Assembly (NCBI RefSeq): GCF_002150035.1
Contig: NZ_NETS01000008.1
Span: 62,001-126,000 of the forward strand
Source: Leptospira venezuelensis
Lineage (GTDB): Bacteria; Spirochaetota; Leptospiria; Leptospirales; Leptospiraceae
Length of the DNA: 64,000 bases
Reading direction: 5' to 3'
In this document: piece by piece, positions 17,627-26,302 of the stretch
How positions within the stretch are numbered: the first letter of the stretch is position 1
How the letters are laid out: the number at the start of each line of letters is the position of its first letter
Notes under the pieces: model-generated
What the model was told of the DNA's origin: nothing
Databases searched by the model: none
What the model saw: only the letters and a program-made list of their open reading frames with translations
Translations under genes and position numbers: made by a program

Positions 17627-18322
17627 ATGCAAACTTCTAAACAGAATCTCACTTTAGCGCGCTTAGTATTCGGTTCTACCGCTCTAGTTTGTTTTGTAGG
17701 TGTTCTATTAGAACTTTGGTATGCCTACAATCATCAATCCTCTCTTCCACCAAACGCAGGTTTCACCCGCACATTTGGTCCCGGCTTTGATAGTTTGCTA
17801 AATCAATTTTCATTTTTTACAACCCAATCCAATTTAATCTTAGGGATCACCACTCTCCTTCTTGCATTGAATTTGGATCGAACATCTTCTAATTTTCATA
17901 TTTGGAGGTTGATAGGGATCATTGATATTACGATTACTGGAATTGTTTTTAACTTCGTTTTACAGACTGTTCCTAAAAATGATCTCATTGCAGATACTGC
18001 GAGTAGATTAGAACACGATATTGCTCCTATAATAGCTGTGATTGGTTGGATTATCTTCGGACCAGCAAGAACAGTCACGTTACGCAGGATTTTAATAGCT
18101 GCCATTCTTCCTATTGTATACGCTATATTCACTCTAGCAAGAGGAGCAATTCAGGAATGGTATCCATATAATATTATGGATGTTCCTCGACTTGGTTATT
18201 CAGGGGTCATGATCAATATTATAGGGATTTTTGTTCTGTTTTTATTGATCGCGGGATTTTTGGCGTTAGTAGATAAACTTTTATCTTCCAAATTTGGAAG
18301 AATCTCTTTCCCAAACAGTTAG
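17627..18322 (+). CDS. Pr6Pr-family integral membrane protein
   Basis: A 231-residue protein with about six membrane helices. Family features are FFTTQSNLILGI near residue 65, a HDIAPIIAVIGWIIFGP segment near 130, and the RGAIQEWYPYNIMDV segment near 185. These match the Pr6Pr family (related to the FAR-17a/AIG1 group, whose eukaryotic members are hydrolases of fatty acid esters of hydroxy fatty acids). Bacterial function is not established. A GGAGAAG ribosome site precedes the ATG. The last 42 bp overlap the convergent queG gene in antisense orientation. Confidence 0.82.
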   Translation: MQTSKQNLTLARLVFGSTALVCFVGVLLELWYAYNHQSSLPPNAGFTRTFGPGFDSLLNQFSFFTTQSNLILGITTLLLALNLDRTSSNFHIWRLIGIIDITITGIVFNFVLQTVPKNDLIADTASRLEHDIAPIIAVIGWIIFGPARTVTLRRILIAAILPIVYAIFTLARGAIQEWYPYNIMDVPRLGYSGVMINIIGIFVLFLLIAGFLALVDKLLSSKFGRISFPNS

Positions 18323-19225
18323 ATTTCTTTTCATCTGTTTGTAGGAGATCCTACTCACAGCTGAATCTTTAAAATGGTTCTTGAATTCCTTTTCATCTAG
18401 ATCCGAGAGATTTTCTTTTTTGAAAAGTTCTCGGATCTTAAATTCTCCTATCTCCGTTTTCCAACCCTTCTTGCGGGCTTTTACCTGATTCCAAGGGCAA
18501 ATCTCTTGGCAGATATCGCAGCCGTATACCCAACCATGTAGAGAATCAACATTCTCGGATCTATCTTCTATCGTTTTATAAGAAATACATTTACGAGCAT
18601 CAATTTTATAAGGTTCCAAAGCACCTGTTGGACAAGAATCGATGCATGCCCTGCAAGTCCCGCATCTGTCCTTTGCTTGGATGGAAATGAAACTTGTAGG
18701 AAGATCTGTAAAAATTAAACTGATAAAGAAGAAGGATCCATATTCTTCATGAATTAAATTTGTATTTTTTCCGATCCAACCAACCCCAGCTTCCCTTGCT
18801 AAAATTTTTTCGGGAACAGGGAGAGAATCTACACCTTGTCTGAATTTTTGGTTTGGGAACTTCTTCCTTAAAAATTCTAATAGATCAGAAGCTTTTTTAC
18901 GAAGAACGGAATGATAATCTTCTCCCATAGCATACCTGGAAAATCGATAAGGCAGATCTAAGTTTTCATATTCAGGATCATTATATAATGCGCCTAATGC
19001 AATCACCGATTCAGGTTTAAATCCAAGTCCTTCTAATTCTAATCGAAGGTTCATGTTTTTAGGATACCAATCCATATTTCCATGACGGCCTTCTCCGACC
19101 CAATGAAGTATGTTTTCTTTGTCTTCTGAAGGAACAGAAGCAGGTCCCACTCCAAATAATTGGAACCCATTCGTCATCGCAATATCTTTCAGTTCATCCA
19201 GAAGTTCTTTACTTTCAAGAAGCAT
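18281..19225 (-). CDS. queG: Epoxyqueuosine reductase QueG
   Basis: A 314-residue cobalamin-dependent iron-sulphur enzyme that performs the last step of queuosine synthesis in tRNA, reducing epoxyqueuosine. Two [4Fe-4S] motifs are clear: CGTCRACIDSCPTGAL near residues 188-203 and CDICQEICPWN near 235-245. The N-terminal segment with FSRYAMGEDYHSVLRKK matches the family. The C-terminus is slightly short of some relatives but ends in the conserved region. It overlaps the Pr6Pr gene by 42 bp tail to tail. The start is 16 bp from the divergent small gene. Confidence 0.92.
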   Translation of the reverse strand: MLLESKELLDELKDIAMTNGFQLFGVGPASVPSEDKENILHWVGEGRHGNMDWYPKNMNLRLELEGLGFKPESVIALGALYNDPEYENLDLPYRFSRYAMGEDYHSVLRKKASDLLEFLRKKFPNQKFRQGVDSLPVPEKILAREAGVGWIGKNTNLIHEEYGSFFFISLIFTDLPTSFISIQAKDRCGTCRACIDSCPTGALEPYKIDARKCISYKTIEDRSENVDSLHGWVYGCDICQEICPWNQVKARKKGWKTEIGEFKIRELFKKENLSDLDEKEFKNHFKDSAVSRISYKQMKRNLTVWERDSSKFGR

Positions 19226-19241
19226 ATCTTATTCTTTCTTC

Positions 19242-19604
19242 ATGCAGGAAGGAGAAGAAACATCCTTACATTCTATATCGGGAGGAATTCCTCTCCAAGA
19301 ACTTTTAAGCGCAGCAAAAGAAGCTGGCTTGGATCTTCCTAAAGAAAGAACAAGACCCTTGGGTAGGATTTTACTCGCAGGACTTTTAGGGGCGCTGCGA
19401 GGTTTTGAGGAGAGAGGACTTTCTCCCTTCTTACCAACTCATAAATACATTTTTGCTGAGATCGTTTCGGACCTAACCGACGCTTATTCTATCTTGTCCC
19501 AAGAGTCGGATGAAAAGATGATTTTACAAGCAGCTTGCGACTTCGGCATCAAAAAAGTATATCACCTAGAATGGAAATTATACTCTTCCCACGATCTATT
19601 CTAA
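19242..19604 (+). CDS. Hypothetical 120-residue protein
   Basis: An unrecognised soluble protein beginning MQEGEETSLHSISGG. This start is preferred because the longer upstream frame runs through queG on the other strand. No good ribosome site is visible; the leader is only 16 bp. The middle is helical (LGRILLAGLLGALRGFEERG) and the C-terminal half (IFAEIVSDLTDAYSILSQ, DEKMILQAACDFGIKKVYH) reads as real protein. It ends 2 bp from the convergent DUF350 gene. There is no assigned function. Confidence 0.55.
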   Translation: MQEGEETSLHSISGGIPLQELLSAAKEAGLDLPKERTRPLGRILLAGLLGALRGFEERGLSPFLPTHKYIFAEIVSDLTDAYSILSQESDEKMILQAACDFGIKKVYHLEWKLYSSHDLF

Positions 19605-19606
19605 AT

Positions 19607-20530
19607 TCAGACCGCAAAAAATATAATAGCGGAGAAGGATACAAGCACCACCGCTTCCAAAAGCCCTGCTCCGAAATTTTGATCTCTTTCTATTTCTTCC
19701 TGTAATGTTGAGCCAGGCAATACCACCCAGTCTGCAAAAAAATGCAAAATAGGAATGATTATGAATGCAAGTCCTAGATCCAATAGTAGTAAGATCCCTG
19801 TTTGGTATAAAGATTCAAATTCCCTAAACAATGCTCTAGTAAGTAAGATCCCGATCGCAAGCAACGCTCCTGCAAATGCAGTTCCAGCCGCAAGGTTTTG
19901 TTTTTCTTCCAACTCTAATCTGAGTTTATAAGGGATCCAAATTTTATAATATACTGAGAATAAGATCATTCCGATCTGTCCCACTGAGAAGAAAATTACA
20001 GAGATAATTGATCCTATGATTGTTTTCTCCACAAGAGGAGAAACAGCTATACCTAATCCCTGTGGGAAAACCTTCTCTCCTATATCTCCGTTCAATGCAG
20101 CTGCTATAAAGAATGAACTTGCGATTGTTCCGCCAAATAGAACTGACGCAACAGCTAAGTTTCTTTTTTCATATATTTCTTCGATTGCATCTATCCCGCC
20201 TAAAATCAGTCCATCGTTGATTTTTTGGGAAAGAAGAAGAAGTATTACTCCTAAGATAGAAAAAGAAGACACTTGGAAAAGATCTCCGAGTAAATCTCCC
20301 TTTTCTCCAGGATGAGAAACTATTGTGATAAATAATATGATGACCCCGATATAATAGCCGGATAAGCTCAGAGCGAGCGCGCTATTATCGGATTTTACTA
20401 ATTCCTCGTCTAACTTACGAGGTTCCGTCCAGTCCTTGAGTTTTTTGCCGATGTAAAAGACTAAAAAGCCTAAAACGAAAAAGGCAAGATCCTTACCTAG
20501 TAAAGAAATATATTTCCAAACGAAATCCAT
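19607..20530 (-). CDS. DUF350 family membrane protein
   Basis: A 307-residue inner-membrane protein with about eight helices, made of two tandem DUF350 units. The repeated signature at the unit boundaries is EKRNLAVASVLFGGTIASS near residue 135 and EKQNLAAGTAFAGALLAIG near 210. The second unit ends with FGAGLLEAVVLVSFSA. DUF350 proteins have no established biochemical role. The gene ends 2 bp from the convergent 120-residue gene and starts just before the map stop, so it is probably in the histone-map transcript. Confidence 0.85.
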   Translation of the reverse strand: MDFVWKYISLLGKDLAFFVLGFLVFYIGKKLKDWTEPRKLDEELVKSDNSALALSLSGYYIGVIILFITIVSHPGEKGDLLGDLFQVSSFSILGVILLLLSQKINDGLILGGIDAIEEIYEKRNLAVASVLFGGTIASSFFIAAALNGDIGEKVFPQGLGIAVSPLVEKTIIGSIISVIFFSVGQIGMILFSVYYKIWIPYKLRLELEEKQNLAAGTAFAGALLAIGILLTRALFREFESLYQTGILLLLDLGLAFIIIPILHFFADWVVLPGSTLQEEIERDQNFGAGLLEAVVLVSFSAIIFFAV

Positions 20531-20543
20531 GCACGACAGATTA

Positions 20544-21299
20544 CTATGCTTGGGTCAAAATTTCATAGCCTTTTTCAGTGACAAGAATGGTATGTTCGAA
20601 CTGAGCGGACCATTTTCCGTCCTTTGTGGTCACAGTCCATCCATCCTTTTTAGAAAAAATCACTTCCCAAGTCCCTAAATTCACCATTGGTTCTATAGTG
20701 AATGTCATTCCAGGTTCGAGTTTGGCTAGTTTACGGCCGGAACGATAATGAGGAATTTGAGGTTCTTCATGGAAACCTCTTCCTATTCCGTGGCCCATTA
20801 GATCTTTAACGATCCCATATCCTTTAGGAGTCAGGTAATCATCGATCGCATTTGATATATCGCTTACACGATTTCCAGGCTTTACCTGTTCTATCCCAAT
20901 CCACATAGCACGTTCTGCATCTTTAACGAGACGTTCCACTTCCGGAGAAGTTTTACCACCTACTATAAAAGTACGAGAACTATCACCATGATATCCATCT
21001 ACGATAGGAGTCACGTCTACGTTAACGATATCTCCTTCTTTCAGAACATCGATTGCTTTAGGTATCCCATGACAAACGACTTCGTTGATGGAAGTACATA
21101 CTGATTTCGGAAAACCCTTGTAACCTAATGGAGCCGACTTGCCTCCATTCTTCTTAGTGAACTCTTCGCAGAGATCATTGATCGCAAGAGTACTAATACC
21201 GGGTTGAATAAACCCGGAGATATAGTCCAGAAGCGCGGCGGCTAATTTGCCCGCCGCCCTCATTTTCTCGATTTCAGTCTTGTTCTTGATGTAGATCAA
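20544..21299 (-). CDS. map: Methionine aminopeptidase, type I
   Basis: A 251-residue metalloprotease that removes the initiator methionine from new proteins. The metal ligands are in conserved segments: VNVDVTPIVDGYHGDSSRTF (two Asp), MGHGIGRGFHE (His), FTIEPMVNLG (Glu) and QFEHTILV (Glu). The substrate-site His is in VCHGIP. The start codon is TTG at 21297-21299, which aligns the N-terminus with relatives (IKNKTEIEKMRAAGKLAA). There is no clear ribosome site, suggesting translation coupled to the histone gene, which ends 7 bp upstream. Confidence 0.95.
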   Translation of the reverse strand: MIYIKNKTEIEKMRAAGKLAAALLDYISGFIQPGISTLAINDLCEEFTKKNGGKSAPLGYKGFPKSVCTSINEVVCHGIPKAIDVLKEGDIVNVDVTPIVDGYHGDSSRTFIVGGKTSPEVERLVKDAERAMWIGIEQVKPGNRVSDISNAIDDYLTPKGYGIVKDLMGHGIGRGFHEEPQIPHYRSGRKLAKLEPGMTFTIEPMVNLGTWEVIFSKKDGWTVTTKDGKWSAQFEHTILVTEKGYEILTQA

Positions 21300-21306
21300 G
21301 AATGGA

Positions 21307-21498
21307 TTAGAAGTCGGTTGGTCTAACCGTAGTGCGTTTGTTCGCCTCGGTACGTTTTAAAGCATCGTCGATCAGTCCGTATAACTTTTCATTCAAGCCA
21401 TCGACCGCGTCTCCGGAAGTCATAAAGCCTTTAGATTTGATATAAGCTTTTACCTTGCTTGCGACGATGAGGGTATCCTTTTCAGCGCTTTGAGCCAT
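21307..21498 (-). CDS. Bacterial histone-fold protein (HLp/Bd0055 type)
   Basis: A 63-residue protein consisting of a single histone fold: LIVASKVKAYIKSKG (helix 1), a long central helix (SGDAVDGLNEKLYGLIDDALKRTEANKR) and TTVRPTDF (helix 3 start). RPTDF is the typical helix-3 motif of archaeal and bacterial histones, and TSGDAVDGLNEKL matches the bacterial class known from Leptospira and Bdellovibrio. The ATG at 21496-21498 is chosen because AGAGGA lies 8 bases upstream. A longer frame from 21540 would add a Lys-rich 14-residue tail but lacks a nearby ribosome site. It is likely a nucleoid protein. Confidence 0.85.
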   Translation of the reverse strand: MAQSAEKDTLIVASKVKAYIKSKGFMTSGDAVDGLNEKLYGLIDDALKRTEANKRTTVRPTDF

Positions 21499-21777
21499 GG
21501 AATTCTTCCTCTTAACAGTAGTTTTCTTTTTTTGTACCATACGAACGAGCTTTGGGAGCTTCTCCTTATTTCATCCCGAGACTTTTCCGGAACGTTTCAG
21601 ATTTACTGTGATACGTTTCCAGACGCCTCGAAAAAAGGAATCATTTTCGGATTGCTACCCTACAATTTCAGTTTTTTATTAAAAACGAAAGGATCTCCCT
21701 ATGAAATTTTTTGCATGTCGTATAATACAAGTGGGAACGAGACATATTGGGGAAAAACTTTGGGGTCAAGAAAAAAA

Positions 21778-24700
21778 TCATCCCTTTTTCACCGTCTCGT
21801 TTTGAATGATAGTTTGGACCAAAGAAGTTTCGAGCCCTAATTTTTCAGCGATCGTCTCTGGTTGCCAATGAAAATTATGAAATAAATTCAACACTGTTGC
21901 TTTCTTTCTAGCTACAAGGGGATCTTTATCCGAAGTCTTTCCGGACTTGCCCCCGCCAGTCTTAGATATATTGGTCTGGACTACGTCCATGAATGCAGAA
22001 AGTTTTTCAAAGGTATCTTCTGCTTCGGAAAGTAAACCTTCTAGGTCGTCCTTAACCGATAAAGCACCTTCTTTCATATCATCTAATCTTTGTTGAAGAG
22101 TGCTGATCTGTTTATGGCGCTCTCCTAACTCAGACATTAGGTCTTCTATCTTATCAAACTTAGCTTCTACAGAAAGTATCTCTTCTTTTCTGCCTGCAAG
22201 AGTCTCTAATCTGTCGTCGGTCTTTCTTAAAGTTTCTGCGACTTCTCTTTCTCTCGCTTCTATTACGGAGATTTCTTTTTCCATCTCACGTATTTTCTGA
22301 GCCAACTTGAATGAATTCTCTTTATGACCTTGGCTATCTTGATCAAGTTGTTTGATCTCTTCTCTAACGGATACAACTCTACCCAAACGATCTTCCAGAT
22401 CTAAGAAGCGGGATTCCATTTCGAATGCTCGCTCTCCGGCTTCGACCAACTTGCGATGAGTATCGTTCCACTGAGAAGATTCTTCCATGATTCTTTCGAA
22501 TTCTTCTTTTAAAACTTCTGCTTTTTCTTCTATAGAAAGAATTTCCGAACTTCTCTCTTCTGCCTGAGATATACGAGTTTCCAGATCTTCTTGTACTTTT
22601 TTGATCCGAACTAAGTTTTGATCCAGATCTTCATACGTTTTTTCCGTATGATTTGCATCTTCCAGAGCCTCTTTCATCTCAGAGACAAACTCTTCAGAAC
22701 GTTCTATAATTTCTTTTACATCTAAGAAGAGTGCAGAACGTTTTTCTGCATCCAGGATTCTTTCAGAGATCTCATCCACAGAAGAGCGCAATTTCTCTGC
22801 TTCTTCTTCCAATTCGGAGAATAGAGAACGTTTTGCATCTTGGATCTCTGATAGATCTTTGCGAAGATCGATTTGAAGAACACGATATTCTTTTTGTGCC
22901 TTCTGGAATTCTTCTCTTCCTGTTTTTAGGAATTCCTCCGAAGATTCTTCGGTTTCTTTCAGTAAATATTTTACCTGATTTTGGAATTCCTTCATCTGGC
23001 CTTCGCTTTCTTTGATCCCTGAATCTAAAGCTTCTTCCAGATGTCGTTTTACATCCGCTAAATGTTTTGCGATCCTTTCTTCCAATTGGCTTAATTGGAT
23101 CTGGCCTTTGTCTAAGAGAGCGGATAATTGTCTGTTGATCTTGGAATCGATCGTATCGTTCAAACGATCTATTTTTTCTTCCTGTCTTTCGAAGAAGTCT
23201 TGGCCCGATTCTTTCAGTTTGTCTAAAACGACTCTTGCCTGCTCCCCTGCCTTCTCCAGTTGGGATTCGGTAGAAGTACGGATCTTCTCCGCTTGCATTT
23301 CTAAAAGTTTTTCATTCTTGCGCAGAAGGTTTTCGAATCTTTCTCCTACAGCAGAATATTCCACTTTTACGTTCTCTACGTTTGTAATTGCTTCAGCTCT
23401 AAGATCTTTGAAACGAGAGATAAGATCTTCTCTGACCTCTTCTCCCTCTTTTTGGAAGTTTGTTTTGTATTTAGATACAAATTCTTCGATCTTATCTTTT
23501 TGCTCTGCATAAGATTTGGAGAATTCTTCCAGATATTCCGCACCTTTAAAATGGATCTGTCCCAGTCTTTCTTCCAATCCACGGATCGCATCCATGGTAT
23601 GATTTTTCTGGGATTGTACTTCTTCTTCCCAAGAACGAGAGAAGTGTTCGAATCTCCTGTCCATTTTGCGGAACTCGTCTTCTATAGAAAGACCGATCTC
23701 GCTTACCTTGGATTCTGCTTCCGCAAGAATATCACCTGCGGTTCCTTCCAATGCCTCTCGGATATCTTTTACGTAAGAATCCATTTCTTTCATCCGGGTA
23801 GAAACCTGGACGTCGAAAATTTTTACATTTTCTCTGATAGAATCCCATTCAGAACGGAAACGTTCAGAATGAGAAGCATGTAATGCACCAACTTCTTCTT
23901 CCAAAGAACCTTTTAGTTCTTTTACGGATGTCTCCATTTCCTTCATTCTAGAAGAAATTTGAGAAGAATAGTCCTTAACGTTTTCTTTAATAGCTTCCCA
24001 GTCCGCACGGAATTTTTCCGCTTGAGAGTGTTGCAGGACTTTGAGTTCTTCTTCCAAAGATTCTCTTACTTGGTCCAATTTCAGTTTGGACTTTCTTTCT
24101 TCTTCCGAACGAGAAGATTCTAAAGCGGAATGGAATTCTTTTAATCCGGAAAGGATTTCCTTTCTCAGATCTTCTGCTTCTATTCTTAAGCTGCTGGAAA
24201 TACGATTGAATTCGTCTTCGAAAGAATCTATTTGGCGCATCAGATCCGCTTTGCGGGAATCTGCTTGTTTTAATAATTTATTCTCAGCTTCCAAATATTT
24301 TTCTTGGAAGATATTGATGGAGTCGTTGATTCCTTCGGCTTGGCGTCTAGTCTCGTTCAAGATCTCATCACGACGAGTCAGCGTTTCGAGGCTCATTCCT
24401 TCTATTTCTTTACGAATGGTTTCGATCTCTATACGAACCCCGTTTAGGAATGCTTCTTTGGAATGAACTACTTGTTCTAATACTTGATCGTATTTTTGGC
24501 GAATGACTGATTCATTACGGGAGAAGGTTTCCTCTAACTTACGATCCGCAAGTTCCGCTTTCTCATCCACTCTAGTTTCTAAACGATCAATTTTTTCGGA
24601 TACGGACAAGAAAGCAGTCTGCATTCTATCCGTCCTGGCATCTAGATCCTCTTCTTTTACTTTTACTGATTCGAGAAGAGTCTGAACTTCTTCTCGAGCA

Positions 24701-25359
24701 GAATCTACTTTGCCTACTGTTTCATGATATAATGACTTTGTTTGAGCTTCTAATCTCTGGCGGAAAGCTTCACCTAATTCTTCCAATCCAGACTCGATAC
24801 GATCCGCTTTAACTTCTAATAATCCCTCTAATTCAACTATCTTAGAAGCTAGTGATTGTAGAATATCATCAGAACGGAAATTAAGTTTTTCCTGGAAGGC
24901 TTCGAGTAAAACTTCTGCCTCGGAACGAAGTTCTTGGATACGATTTCCGATACCATACACTTCTTTTTTGCCAAGCTCCAGTCTTTGCAATCCATCCTGG
25001 ATAGATTGAGATTCTTGGCGAATATCAGAAGAGAGATGGACTACTTCTTTTAGATCTAACGTAACTGCGTTTAAAAAATCCCGATTGGAACGAATCGTTT
25101 CCAATAATTGTTTGGATTCATCGTTGAGACCTCTTACCTCTTCAGCAAGTTTTCTGGTCTGTTTTAAACTGATCTCCAGTTCAATTCCGGAATCCTTTAC
25201 GGATTGGATTTTTTCCAGTGCGATCTCTTGCAATTCTTCCTGGAGTTTGCCAGTATATCTTTTGATCTGGCTGAGCTTATAATTCGACTTGTCCATCCTG
25301 CGAAGGAGGATAGTAATGCCTACACTGGCTAAAAAGGGTAAAAGAAGTTCTAGGCCCAT
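21778..25359 (-). CDS. Giant membrane-anchored coiled-coil protein (SpiroCoCo-like)
   Basis: 1193 residues. A short N-terminal membrane segment (residues 2-20, MGLELLLPFLASVGITILL) is followed by basic residues (RRMDKSNYK) and about 1100 residues of nearly unbroken Glu/Lys/Arg-rich heptad coiled coil. The last 45 residues form a compact helical domain (NLFHNFHWQPETIAEKLGL, SLVQTIIQNE) resembling a small helix-turn-helix. There is an internal duplication of about 46 residues (LQHSQAEKFRADWEAIKENV versus LHASHSERFRSEWDSIRENV). Spirochaetes carry a family of such proteins; a cytoskeletal or cell-shape role is inferred. No Walker motifs, so it is not an SMC. Confidence 0.8.
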   Translation of the reverse strand: MGLELLLPFLASVGITILLRRMDKSNYKLSQIKRYTGKLQEELQEIALEKIQSVKDSGIELEISLKQTRKLAEEVRGLNDESKQLLETIRSNRDFLNAVTLDLKEVVHLSSDIRQESQSIQDGLQRLELGKKEVYGIGNRIQELRSEAEVLLEAFQEKLNFRSDDILQSLASKIVELEGLLEVKADRIESGLEELGEAFRQRLEAQTKSLYHETVGKVDSAREEVQTLLESVKVKEEDLDARTDRMQTAFLSVSEKIDRLETRVDEKAELADRKLEETFSRNESVIRQKYDQVLEQVVHSKEAFLNGVRIEIETIRKEIEGMSLETLTRRDEILNETRRQAEGINDSINIFQEKYLEAENKLLKQADSRKADLMRQIDSFEDEFNRISSSLRIEAEDLRKEILSGLKEFHSALESSRSEEERKSKLKLDQVRESLEEELKVLQHSQAEKFRADWEAIKENVKDYSSQISSRMKEMETSVKELKGSLEEEVGALHASHSERFRSEWDSIRENVKIFDVQVSTRMKEMDSYVKDIREALEGTAGDILAEAESKVSEIGLSIEDEFRKMDRRFEHFSRSWEEEVQSQKNHTMDAIRGLEERLGQIHFKGAEYLEEFSKSYAEQKDKIEEFVSKYKTNFQKEGEEVREDLISRFKDLRAEAITNVENVKVEYSAVGERFENLLRKNEKLLEMQAEKIRTSTESQLEKAGEQARVVLDKLKESGQDFFERQEEKIDRLNDTIDSKINRQLSALLDKGQIQLSQLEERIAKHLADVKRHLEEALDSGIKESEGQMKEFQNQVKYLLKETEESSEEFLKTGREEFQKAQKEYRVLQIDLRKDLSEIQDAKRSLFSELEEEAEKLRSSVDEISERILDAEKRSALFLDVKEIIERSEEFVSEMKEALEDANHTEKTYEDLDQNLVRIKKVQEDLETRISQAEERSSEILSIEEKAEVLKEEFERIMEESSQWNDTHRKLVEAGERAFEMESRFLDLEDRLGRVVSVREEIKQLDQDSQGHKENSFKLAQKIREMEKEISVIEAREREVAETLRKTDDRLETLAGRKEEILSVEAKFDKIEDLMSELGERHKQISTLQQRLDDMKEGALSVKDDLEGLLSEAEDTFEKLSAFMDVVQTNISKTGGGKSGKTSDKDPLVARKKATVLNLFHNFHWQPETIAEKLGLETSLVQTIIQNETVKKG

Positions 25360-25408
25360 ACTTAGAGTTTCAACGAAGATTCTATGAAGAAAAACCCTTC
25401 AAAGAATT

Positions 25409-26206
25409 ATGTCGCATCAAATGGATAGGAATACTCGCGAGCAGGGGAATAAATCAAGAATTATTTCTCCAATCCCCAAAAAAAGGCCATATACGGCATT
25501 TGCGGGCATTTATGACGGAGTCATGAAACGGGCACCTTATCGTGACTGGGCAAAGATGATTTTGGAATCTTACCAGATCGGAACCCAAAAAATCCATCCA
25601 AAAATCGCATTGGATTTAGGCTGCGGTACCTGCAAAATTTGGAAATTTCTACCTTCTTCCACGGAACTTTGGGGAATCGATAATTCTCCTGAAATGCTTC
25701 AAATCGCCGATTCTAAGCAAATTAGAGGGGTCCGGAAACTAGGGGACCTTTTATCTTTTCCTAAATTGGATCGATCATTTGATCTAGTTTTTTCGGTGCA
25801 CGATACTCTGAACTATTTCCAAACAGAAAAAGAACTCTCTCAGATATTTGCCCAAGTTTCAGGCGCTTTGGAGAAGAATGGGGTCTTCTTTTTTGATGTT
25901 AGCACCGCTGAAAATTTTCGAAAAAATTTTAAAGGTAAGGTCCTAAAGGAGACCCACGGGAAGACAAAACTCGTCTGGAAGAATGAATTTGATCCGGAAA
26001 CTTCCATTTTAAAGACCAGTTTGGAATTTTCGGAGCCCGGAATTTCGGAACTGGAGGAGCATTATCACAGGGCTTATCCACTCGAAACTTGGTCGAAGAA
26101 CCTACAAAATTCAGGCCTTGAAATTCTAGGAATTGGCTCCGATTATGAGTCCTGGGAAATTTTTCCAAAGGCGAATTATTGGAATTTTATGTGCCGAAAA
26201 ATTTGA
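25409..26206 (+). CDS. Class I SAM-dependent methyltransferase
   Basis: 265 residues. Motif I ALDLGCGTCKIWKFLP near residues 69-84 and the acidic end of strand 2 (LWGIDNSPEM) bind S-adenosylmethionine. FDLVFSVHDTLNYF near 130 is the motif IV region, followed by FFFDVSTAENF. The fold matches small-molecule methyltransferases; the substrate is unknown. The first 25 residues are basic and not part of the domain, so a later start is possible. It is divergent from the coiled-coil gene, 49 bp away. Confidence 0.85.
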   Translation: MSHQMDRNTREQGNKSRIISPIPKKRPYTAFAGIYDGVMKRAPYRDWAKMILESYQIGTQKIHPKIALDLGCGTCKIWKFLPSSTELWGIDNSPEMLQIADSKQIRGVRKLGDLLSFPKLDRSFDLVFSVHDTLNYFQTEKELSQIFAQVSGALEKNGVFFFDVSTAENFRKNFKGKVLKETHGKTKLVWKNEFDPETSILKTSLEFSEPGISELEEHYHRAYPLETWSKNLQNSGLEILGIGSDYESWEIFPKANYWNFMCRKI

Positions 26207-26302
26207 GTCGCTTGTTTGAACTATAGACCAGAGTTCTTTCCCCGTTTTATTGTTGGGATGCTCCGGTTTTAGGAGTCTATCTCAGTAAACAAGCTGTTAC
26301 CT

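Noticed and set aside
21490..21840. 116-codon plus-strand frame across the gap between the histone and coiled-coil genes
   Set aside because: It overlaps both genes in antisense and has no ribosome site or recognisable motif.
23012..23883. Several long open frames antisense to the coiled-coil gene
   Set aside because: They arise from the Glu/Lys-rich codon pattern of the opposite strand and encode Ser/Phe/Leu-rich sequence without domains.
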